DNA of 28,756 nt, taken from positions 1 through 28,756 of the forward strand of contig JAEWOG010000038.1 in assembly GCA_023460975.1 (NCBI GenBank), given 5' to 3'. This document shows positions 21,635 through 27,649 of the stretch, in pieces (within the stretch, counting starts at the first letter, position 1; each line of letters begins with the position of its first letter). Origin of the DNA: Actinomycetes bacterium (GTDB lineage: Bacteria > Actinomycetota > Actinomycetes > Propionibacteriales > Nocardioidaceae). The notes beneath the pieces were generated by a model that was not told the origin of the DNA, made no database searches, and saw only the letters and a program-made list of their open reading frames with translations. The translations under genes were made by a program, and so were the position numbers.

Positions 21635-23143
21635 ATGGGGGCAGCGGAACGGATGCGGACCGTCGAGGACTCGACGCCGCTCAATGGGGACACGATCGAC
21701 GTGGGGGCACGGATCGCGTGGACCGTGCGCATGGCACGGCTGACCGCCGATCCGGGCATCGACAACCGCCTGCGCACGCTGGCTGACCTCATCGGGTCGA
21801 GCCCCGCTCACCTGTCGCGGGTCGAGACGGGTCAGCGTCGCGACGGCGCCGTGATCGACGGCTACGAGCGTGTCTTCGGGATGCCCCGCGGCTCCCTGCG
21901 TGCCGCGATCGAGGTGCTGTGCCGCACCTTCCCGCATTCCTCGCCCCGCGACCTCGACCCTGGGCACGTCATCCGAGACGTGGCGACGTTGTCGGCGTTG
22001 ACGGCATCGATCGAGTCCGGGCGACCGGTGAAGGCGGGCGAGTGGCTCGCCTGGGCGAGCGCGATGGCCCAGGACGGCAACATCGGCCTGCCGGCACCCC
22101 AGATGTACGCCATCGTCGTGCGGCTCATCTCCGAGCTCGCGCGCAGTCAGGGTCACCCGTACCCGGTGCGGTACGAGGCCCTCGCCCGACTCCGCTCCAG
22201 TGCGTACGGCGCGGTGGTGCTGGACGCCGTCAAGGCGCACGCGGCCCGCCCTTATGCCGCCGGCCTGTACGACGTCCTCTCCGCCGCGGCCGAGTGCAAC
22301 ACTCCCGACGCGGTCGAGTGGTTCCTCACCCTGCTGGAGGGCGAGGACGAGGGCTTGGCCGTGGGTGGGGCGCTGGCACTCGAAAATCTGGGTGCCATCA
22401 CTGGGCCAGAGTTCTGGGGTCCGGTGGCCGCGCGCATCGTGGCAGTCAGCGACACCGCCGAGCCCGGCAGCCCGGCCGCCACGTGGTCGGCCCACCTCCT
22501 GCGGCTCATCCCGGCCGCCGTGCGGCCCGCGCTCAGCGCGCGCCCGACGCGTCCGCTGCCGCCGGCGGTGACGCTGCCCACCGCAGAGCGGGGACCCGAC
22601 AACCACCTGTGGGTCTCGTGTGTCGCCGCGGCCCACGATGTCACCCGCGGGCTCGGGCTGACGGACCAGCCGATGCTCGCGCGCCTGCTCTATGACATCG
22701 CCTTCGGTCACTGGGAGACCCGTGCGGTCACCAGCTACATGCTGCTCGACGCGCTCCCGCGCGTCTCCGACCGCCTGGGCGCGGCCTTCGCGACCCTGCT
22801 CGACACGGTCGACGACGAGGCCGCCCGCGACCGCATCCTGCGGCGGGTCTCGTACTCACTGTTCGCCCACGACGCGAGCATGTTCGGCGAGTGGATCGAC
22901 AGCGACATCGACTCCATGCGCCAGGCCGCCTTCATCGCAGCCGGGCCGGCCGGGATCCACCTGCCGGCGCAGATGCTGCTCGAGCACGCGGGCAAGCCTG
23001 GGTTCGCCCGAGCGACGCTCTACTCGGCCGGCATGAGCAGCCACCCGGTCCTCGGGGAGCTCGCGACCCGACCGGAAGTTCCTGAGCGGGTCCGTGTCTC
23101 GGCTGCGTGGTGGCGAGACGCCGGAGGCATGCTGCGGGACTGA
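21635..23143 (+). CDS. XRE-like helix-turn-helix regulator with large C-terminal domain
   Basis: A protein of 502 aa. The N-terminal region (about 25-85: IAWTVRMARLTAD ... RTLADLIGSSPAHLSRVETGQRR ... IDGYERVFGMPRGSL) is an XRE-family DNA-binding domain. The remaining 400 residues are helical and rich in Ala, Leu and Arg, with repeat-like stretches (ALARLRSSAYGAVVLDAVKAHAARPYAAGLYDVL; AVEWFLTLLEGEDEGLAVGGALALENLGAI), suggesting HEAT/ARM-like repeats. No enzyme motif is recognised. Similar long HTH proteins are frequent in Nocardioides-type actinobacteria; the ligand and targets are unknown. The start is ATG 21635, with GATGCT 6 bases upstream; ATG 21653 is an alternative. The stop is 7 bases from that of the convergent GH13 gene. 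Confidence 0.75.
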   Translation: MGAAERMRTVEDSTPLNGDTIDVGARIAWTVRMARLTADPGIDNRLRTLADLIGSSPAHLSRVETGQRRDGAVIDGYERVFGMPRGSLRAAIEVLCRTFPHSSPRDLDPGHVIRDVATLSALTASIESGRPVKAGEWLAWASAMAQDGNIGLPAPQMYAIVVRLISELARSQGHPYPVRYEALARLRSSAYGAVVLDAVKAHAARPYAAGLYDVLSAAAECNTPDAVEWFLTLLEGEDEGLAVGGALALENLGAITGPEFWGPVAARIVAVSDTAEPGSPAATWSAHLLRLIPAAVRPALSARPTRPLPPAVTLPTAERGPDNHLWVSCVAAAHDVTRGLGLTDQPMLARLLYDIAFGHWETRAVTSYMLLDALPRVSDRLGAAFATLLDTVDDEAARDRILRRVSYSLFAHDASMFGEWIDSDIDSMRQAAFIAAGPAGIHLPAQMLLEHAGKPGFARATLYSAGMSSHPVLGELATRPEVPERVRVSAAWWRDAGGMLRD

Positions 23144-23150
23144 GCGGGCG

Positions 23151-24998
23151 TCAGCCGTCGAGCTCCCACACGTCGAGCCGCGGGCCTTCGCTGGCAGGCA
23201 CCCTGATGAGGTCGTGCACTGCCCTCAGGTCGGCGCTGCCGCCGTCGGTGCCGAAGAGATGCGTGCCGCTGCTCGCGCCCAGGTCGTGCGCGTCCAGCTC
23301 GATCTCCCCGCCAGCACCGCGACGCGCCACGACGAGGTGGCGTTCGTCTGGGTGCTCGCGCAGGAACGCGACGACGTCGGCATCGGCGTGGGCCCACCGC
23401 AACCCGCCGCGACGCAGCCCCACCCGGCTGCGGCGCAGCTGCGCCAGGGCGCCGTACGCCGCGAGGGTCTCGGCGTCCCACGTCTCGCTCGCCTGCCACG
23501 GCATCGGCCGCCGCGCGTCCTCGCCCGTGACGCCTTCGAGGCCGATCTCGTCGCCCGCGAAGACCATGGGGACGCCCGGCAGCGTGAACTGCAGACCGGC
23601 CGCCACGCGGTGCACCTGCGGTGAGCCGACCACGGTGCGGATGCGGGCGGAGTCGTGGGACCCCAGGATGTTCCAGCTGCCGGCGGTGGCCCGCCAGCCG
23701 TAGCGGCCCATCCAGCGGCGCAGCGCGTCGACGTAGGCCTCACCGTCGCGCCGTGCGACGGGAAGGGGCCTGCCGAACGACCGCGCGGGGCTGGCGGGGT
23801 CGCGCAGCCAACTCCACAGCGGCCAGGAGAATCCGGAGTAGTTCATGGTCCCGTGCCAGCCGTCACCGTCGACGTCACCGGCGGCGTCGTGGTTGTGCTC
23901 GCCGATGACCCACGGGTCGGGCCGCAGGGCCTCGGCCGTTCTCCGTACGCCGCGAGCGACGTCGTGGGCCACGTCGATGGCACCGAGGCGACCGGTCATG
24001 TTGGCGACGTCGATGCGCCACCCGTCGATGTCGTACGGGGGCTGCAGCCAGCGGGCGACGACGGAATCGGGGCCCTCGACCATCGCGGCGCGCAGGCCCG
24101 CGCTGGTGTGGTCGACCTTGGGGAGGGTGTGGTGCCCCATCCAGGACTCGTACGTGCCGTCGGGGTGGAAGTGGTAGTAGCTGTGCTCCGGCGACGACGG
24201 GTCGGCGCGTCCCGTCGTGAACCACTCATGGGTGTCGCCGGTGTGGTTGGTGGTGAGGTCACCCAGGATCCGCCATCCGCGGGCATGCACGGCGGTGCTG
24301 AGGCGCTCGTACGCGGCGTCGCCGCCCAGGAGCGGATCGACCTCGTCGAACGTCGTCGCGTTGTAGCGGTGGTTGGACTCCCCGGGAAAGACGGGGGTGG
24401 TGTAGACGATGTCGACCCCGATCGAGGCGAGGTGGTCCAGGCGCTCGGTGAGCCCGTCCAGATCGCCGCCGAAGAACTGGACGGGGGTGCGCGGGTCATC
24501 GGGCTCGAAGATGACCTCGTCGTCCCACGCCGCAGGCAGGGCCCACGCCGGGAGCCGGTGATCGGCCGCGGCCGCCGATCGGGCGAAGCGGTCGGGGAAC
24601 ACTTGGTAGACGACGCCGTCTCGGCCCCAGTCGGGCGCTTCGGGATGGGCAGTGAGGAGGAAGTCGTCGGAGTCGGGGACGTCCACGTCGGCCAGCCCGG
24701 CGCCGGTCAGCCACCGCTGACGCTCGCCCGCCTGGTCCACGAGCAGGAAGCGGTAGTGGGTGCGCGGGTTGTGCACCGGGACCAGGGCCTCCCACCACGT
24801 CGCCCGGCCGTCGTCGCGCACGGGCCGCGCCTCGTGGAAGACGGGCTCCGCGTCGTACGTGGTGCGCAGCCACACGGCATCGAGTGGATCCGCGTTGCTG
24901 ACGCGCACTCGTACGGCGACCGCCTGGCCCAGAGTGGGGGCCGGGTCGTCGACGTACAGCGGTGACCCGTCGTGGTGGGGCTCGCGCAGCAGGGACAT
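23151..24998 (-). CDS. GH13 alpha-amylase family glycosidase
   Basis: Cytoplasmic-looking alpha-glucan hydrolase of 615 aa with no signal peptide. Residues 1-115 are a CBM34-like N-terminal domain (AVRVRVSNADPLDAVWLRTTYD ... HYRFLLVD). The catalytic barrel starts at DWGRDGVVYQVFPDRFARS. GH13 regions are clear: region I ILGDLTTNHTGD (244-255), nucleophile D330 in DGWRIDVAN, acid/base E367 in WVIGEHNHD and transition-state D449 in ILGSHDSAR. The N-terminal domain together with QFFGGDLDGLTERLDHLASIGV places it with maltogenic amylase, neopullulanase or cyclomaltodextrinase (GH13_20-like). The exact substrate is inferred. AAGGA precedes the ATG (24998). Convergent with the HTH gene. Confidence 0.9.
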   Translation of the reverse strand: MSLLREPHHDGSPLYVDDPAPTLGQAVAVRVRVSNADPLDAVWLRTTYDAEPVFHEARPVRDDGRATWWEALVPVHNPRTHYRFLLVDQAGERQRWLTGAGLADVDVPDSDDFLLTAHPEAPDWGRDGVVYQVFPDRFARSAAAADHRLPAWALPAAWDDEVIFEPDDPRTPVQFFGGDLDGLTERLDHLASIGVDIVYTTPVFPGESNHRYNATTFDEVDPLLGGDAAYERLSTAVHARGWRILGDLTTNHTGDTHEWFTTGRADPSSPEHSYYHFHPDGTYESWMGHHTLPKVDHTSAGLRAAMVEGPDSVVARWLQPPYDIDGWRIDVANMTGRLGAIDVAHDVARGVRRTAEALRPDPWVIGEHNHDAAGDVDGDGWHGTMNYSGFSWPLWSWLRDPASPARSFGRPLPVARRDGEAYVDALRRWMGRYGWRATAGSWNILGSHDSARIRTVVGSPQVHRVAAGLQFTLPGVPMVFAGDEIGLEGVTGEDARRPMPWQASETWDAETLAAYGALAQLRRSRVGLRRGGLRWAHADADVVAFLREHPDERHLVVARRGAGGEIELDAHDLGASSGTHLFGTDGGSADLRAVHDLIRVPASEGPRLDVWELDG

Positions 24999-25054
24999 GC
25001 GCCCATCCTTGCAACTGCGCCGTCGTCGGTGCGAACTGCGCGCCGCGCGTCACC

Positions 25055-25060
25055 TAGGAT
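25055..25060 (+). promoter_or_regulatory. -10 box of the tRNA-Thr gene
   Basis: TAGGAT matches TANNNT and would start transcription about 16 bases before the tRNA. No good -35 was identified. The gap also serves the divergent GH13 gene. Confidence 0.45.
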
Positions 25061-25082
25061 GTCGCCGCGCCCTCGGGTGTGT

Positions 25083-25155
25083 GCCGGTGTAGCTCAGTTG
25101 GTAGAGCAGCTGTCTTGTAAACAGCAGGTCGCGGGTTCGAAGCCTGTCACCGGCT
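25083..25155 (+). tRNA. tRNA-Thr (anticodon TGT)
   Basis: A 73-base cloverleaf. The acceptor stem GCCGGTG (25083-25089) pairs with CACCGGC (25148-25154), with discriminator T at 25155. The D arm is GCTCAGTTGGTAGAGC; the anticodon arm GCTGT/ACAGC (25109-25113 and 25121-25125) has loop CTTGTAA with anticodon TGT at 25116-25118, reading ACA and other ACN codons. The T arm GCGGG/CCTGT around TTCGAAG has two G-U pairs. No CCA is encoded. No integrase or repeated 3' end is visible nearby. Confidence 0.97.
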
Positions 25156-25165
25156 CCGCGACGCA

Positions 25166-25213
25166 GTACGCAGACGATCCCGGCCCTTCCAAGGGCCGGG
25201 ATCGTCTGCGTAC
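25166..25213. terminator. Perfect 23-bp hairpin, bidirectional terminator
   Basis: Arms 25166-25188 and 25191-25213 are perfectly complementary over 23 bases with only CC between them (physically a small loop including TTCCAA). It lies 10 bases after the tRNA-Thr gene and 19 bases from the stop of the convergent Tat-exported protein gene, so it can stop transcription in both directions. It is exceptionally long for a terminator. Confidence 0.85.
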
Positions 25214-25232
25214 GGGTGTACAGGCGTGCGGG

Positions 25233-25754
25233 TCAGGCCGGGATGACGATCGTGCCCGAGGTGAACGGGACGTTCACGGCGGCTGCCGGGTTGATGCCCG
25301 TCACCGTCAGCGCCATGGTGACCTCGTCGGTGCTGGCGAAGCTGAAGACCTGGGAGACGGGGAGCTCGGCCGATGCGCCCGGCTCGATGGTCACAAAGGT
25401 CTCGGGAACGGTCATGGTGACGTCCGTCGTGCCCAGGCCGGTCACCGGAAGTCCGAGCGTGGTGACGTCCATGCCCATGACCTCGATCAGCGTGATCGGC
25501 AGCGAGGCAGTGATCGCCACGTGGATGCCTTGGGCGGGCAGGTCTCCCGTGTTGGTGAAGGTGGTCGGGGGCACTTCGACCTTGTTCGGGGTGGCAGCGA
25601 CCCGGAACGGGGCCGCGGAGACAAAGGTGGTCGACAGGTTCGTGGAGTTCGTCGATGCGGCGAACGCCGGCGCGGCGGAGACCAGCGTGACGGCGGGGAC
25701 AGTCCACGCGGCTGCGCGAACGACCGTTCTGCGGGTGGGGTGGCTGGTGGGCAT
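25233..25754 (-). CDS. Tat-exported protein, copy 1 of a tandem paralogue pair
   Basis: A protein of 173 aa with a twin-arginine signal (TRRTVVRAAAWTVPAVTLVSA) and an AFA-A cleavage site near residue 33. The mature part (about 140 aa) is rich in Thr, Val, Ala and Pro, strand-forming and without cysteine: KVEVPPTTFTNTGDLPAQGIHVAI ... VTGLGTTDVTMTVPE ... TDEVTMALTVTGINPAAAVN. This suggests an Ig-like secreted beta-sandwich. No known family was recognised. The ATG at 25754 is preceded by GGAGGT at ideal spacing. The downstream neighbour (copy 2 at 25964-26485) has the same length, signal and core pattern, so the two arose by duplication. It ends at the shared terminator 25166-25213. Confidence 0.82.
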   Translation of the reverse strand: MPTSHPTRRTVVRAAAWTVPAVTLVSAAPAFAASTNSTNLSTTFVSAAPFRVAATPNKVEVPPTTFTNTGDLPAQGIHVAITASLPITLIEVMGMDVTTLGLPVTGLGTTDVTMTVPETFVTIEPGASAELPVSQVFSFASTDEVTMALTVTGINPAAAVNVPFTSGTIVIPA

Positions 25755-25907
25755 GGGCAGACCTCCGAGGCAGTGGCCGGGGTGGCGAGCCGTGGTGCGA
25801 CCGGCCCCCGCGGCGGTCATTGTGACGTTCGAGAATCTAGAGATCCCGCCGGTATGTGACTACGGCCACCCTCAATCGTCTCGGCGGATGAGATTTCGTG
25901 CACAGCA
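25755..25907. promoter_or_regulatory. Promoter region of Tat paralogue copy 1
   Basis: A stretch of 153 bases between the terminator of copy 2 and copy 1. It contains the strong Shine-Dalgarno just before 25754 and a less GC-rich part around 25820-25900 (TTGTGACGTTCGAGAATCTA), which is where the promoter is expected. No confident -35/-10 pair was assigned. Confidence 0.3.
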
Positions 25908-25943
25908 CAAGAGCTCCCGACCCCGCAGGGTCGAGAGCTCTTG
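25908..25943 (-). terminator. Terminator of Tat paralogue copy 2
   Basis: Arms 25908-25923 and 25928-25943 (16 bp, one mismatch, 4-base loop CGCA), 20 bases beyond the stop codon of the minus-strand gene at 25964. It separates the two paralogues into independent transcription units. Confidence 0.75.
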
Positions 25944-25963
25944 GGCGTGCGAGCTGACTGCCG

Positions 25964-26485
25964 TCAGGGGATCGTCGTGCCGGAGGAGACGTACGGGGTG
26001 TGGTAGCCCGCGTCCGCGTTGACCCCGGTCACGACCGTCGACATGGTGACGGAGCCTTCCTGGGCGAAGGTGAAGGTCTGGCCCAGTGGGGAGGTGTAGG
26101 TCCCTCCGTTGGGCTGGATCGTGGCGGCGGCCAGGCCGTCTGCCGGCACCTGCATGGTGACGACCGTGGTCCCCAGGCCGCTGATCACGACGCCCACGGC
26201 GCCGGGATCGATCGGGCCGGCCATGATCTTGGTGATCGCAATGTTGGCTTCGATCCGCACGCTGATGCCCCGCGACACCACGTTGCCCGTGTTGATGAAG
26301 GTGGTCGCGGGGACCTCGATGGTCGTCGGGCTGCTGCGCGAGGGAGTCGGCGCTTGAGACGTCGACAGGTCGGTGTAGTCCGTTGATGCGGCAAACGCTG
26401 GGGCTGCCGTCGCGACCGATACGGCCGGCAACGTCCACGCAGCGGTGCGGACCACTGTGCGGCGGGTGGGCTTCGCTTCTGTCAT
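25964..26485 (-). CDS. Tat-exported protein, copy 2 of a tandem paralogue pair
   Basis: A protein of 173 aa, paralogous to the gene at 25233-25754. The signal TRRTVVRTAAWTLPAVSVATA and APAFAAST cleavage region are nearly the same. The mature part shares TIEVPATTFINTGNVVSRGISVRIEANIAITKIM, VVISGLGTTVVTMQVP and SVTMSTVVTGVNADAGYHTPYVSSGT. No cysteine, enzyme motif or membrane anchor is seen. GGAGGG precedes the ATG at 26485. It is transcribed alone, with a predicted promoter at 26563-26591 and a terminator at 25908-25943. Function unknown; a secreted surface or matrix protein is an inference. Confidence 0.82.
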   Translation of the reverse strand: MTEAKPTRRTVVRTAAWTLPAVSVATAAPAFAASTDYTDLSTSQAPTPSRSSPTTIEVPATTFINTGNVVSRGISVRIEANIAITKIMAGPIDPGAVGVVISGLGTTVVTMQVPADGLAAATIQPNGGTYTSPLGQTFTFAQEGSVTMSTVVTGVNADAGYHTPYVSSGTTIP

Positions 26486-26558
26486 GGGGGTCCCTCCGAG
26501 GCGGGGCCACGGAAGGAGCCGGTGAAGAAACTGGTCCCCGTGGCTGGCGATGTGACCT

Positions 26559-26591
26559 GTGCAACATAGAGTTGCACGCTGTGAAACGCAA
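26559..26591 (-). promoter_or_regulatory. Promoter and palindromic operator upstream of Tat copy 2
   Basis: On the minus strand TTGCGT (26591-26586) and TATGTT (26568-26563) are 17 bases apart, a plausible -35/-10 pair. The -10 overlaps a perfect inverted repeat GTGCAAC (26559-26565) and GTTGCAC (26571-26577) with a 5-base spacer, the right size for a dimeric repressor. The leader to the ATG at 26485 would be about 70 bases. The region 26486-26660 is notably AT-rich for this genome. Confidence 0.5.
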
Positions 26592-26660
26592 CAAATAGCT
26601 CGGAAAGTGTCCCGTATCCCGAGATGGGCTATTGCGTTCAGCGTTCGCCATCCGGCCAGT

Positions 26661-27506
26661 TCAGCGAACCTGGGTGACCTCGAACTCGTTCGCGGGGTGC
26701 GCGATCGCGTCCTGCGCATCGATGAGCCGCAACTCGCGTTCGCCCGACTCCAGGGTGCGCTTGAGCACCGCATAGACCGACGAGGCCGTACGGGCGAGCG
26801 CCTCGGCAGGGGAGCCCGACGCATGCAGGTGGGCCGTGAACAGCGCGGCGGTGATGTCGCCCGAGCCGTTGGCCTTCATCGGGAGCAGGGGAGTGACCAC
26901 CAGCCACGCGCCTTCGCCGGTGACGGCGAGCATCCCGATCGACCCCTCGGGCACGGCCTCGACGGAGGTGACGAGGATCGTCGAAGGGCCCATCGCGCGG
27001 GCCGCGTCTGCGGCGGCGAGGACCTCGTCGAGTGTGCGCGGCTCGGTGTCGGTCATGAAGCCGAGCTCGAACTGGTTGGGCGTGAGGATGTCGGCGACCG
27101 GCACGACCCTCTCGCGGATGATCGGCGGGATGGCGGGATTGACGAAGCAGCCCGACTTGGCGTTGCCCATCACGGGATCGCACGTGTAGGTCGCCTGGGG
27201 ATTGGCGGCCTTGACCCGTCGTACGGCATCGACGATGACGTCGGCGATCTCGGGTGAGCCCTGGTAGCCGGACAGGACGGCATCCACGGTGCCGAGCACG
27301 CCGCGCTCCTCGATGCCGGTGACGACCTCGCGTACGTCTTCGGCGGCGATGAGCGGGCCGCGCCAGGCGCCGTACCCGGTGTGGTTGGAGAAGTTCACCG
27401 TCAGGACGGGCCAGACCTCGTGGCCGAGGCGCTGGAGCGGGAAGACGGCTGCCGAGTTGCCCACGTGGCCGTACGCGACGTGGGACTGGATGGAGAGGAC
27501 GCGCAC
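26661..27506 (-). CDS. pdxY: Pyridoxal kinase PdxY-type
   Basis: Ribokinase-superfamily kinase of 281 aa phosphorylating pyridoxal to PLP in vitamin B6 salvage. The N-terminus LSIQSHVAYGHVGNSAAVFPLQRLG is the B6-vitamer signature; further motifs are NFSNHTGYGAWRG, YTCDPVMGN (about 107-115) and the anion-hole/catalytic base GSGD (214-217) in MKANGSGDITAALF. Length and motifs match PdxY/PdxK of the single-domain type. The start is the GTG at 27506. TAGGTT lies exactly 6 bases upstream (27518-27513), suggesting leaderless transcription. It is divergent from the GMC oxidoreductase gene. A functional link with the PLP-independent racemase at the other end of the window is not implied. Confidence 0.93.
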   Translation of the reverse strand: MRVLSIQSHVAYGHVGNSAAVFPLQRLGHEVWPVLTVNFSNHTGYGAWRGPLIAAEDVREVVTGIEERGVLGTVDAVLSGYQGSPEIADVIVDAVRRVKAANPQATYTCDPVMGNAKSGCFVNPAIPPIIRERVVPVADILTPNQFELGFMTDTEPRTLDEVLAAADAARAMGPSTILVTSVEAVPEGSIGMLAVTGEGAWLVVTPLLPMKANGSGDITAALFTAHLHASGSPAEALARTASSVYAVLKRTLESGERELRLIDAQDAIAHPANEFEVTQVR

Positions 27507-27588
27507 CGGCCCAACCTACCGCCGAGGCTCGGTCGGAAGTGCAACGAAACCCCTACCGGTGCCGAGTAGAACTTGTTACTGTTCGGCA

Positions 27589-27605
27589 ACATACGGTTGG
27601 TATGT
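27589..27605. promoter_or_regulatory. Inverted repeat in the pdxY/GMC intergenic region
   Basis: ACATAC (27589-27594) and GTATGT (27600-27605) with a 5-base spacer form a perfect 6-bp palindrome about 45 bases before the GMC oxidoreductase ATG. TTGTTA (27573-27578) upstream could serve as a -35, with the -10 near the palindrome. It could be an operator for the oxidoreductase gene. Confidence 0.35.
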
Positions 27606-27649
27606 GACGGCGGTCTCCTTCGTACCGCCCCTGAACTCTGAGGTGTTGC

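Noticed and set aside
25083..25213. tRNA-Thr as attachment site of an integrated element
   Set aside because: No integrase, no duplicated tRNA 3' end and no composition shift are seen in the window; the hairpin after it is better explained as a terminator.
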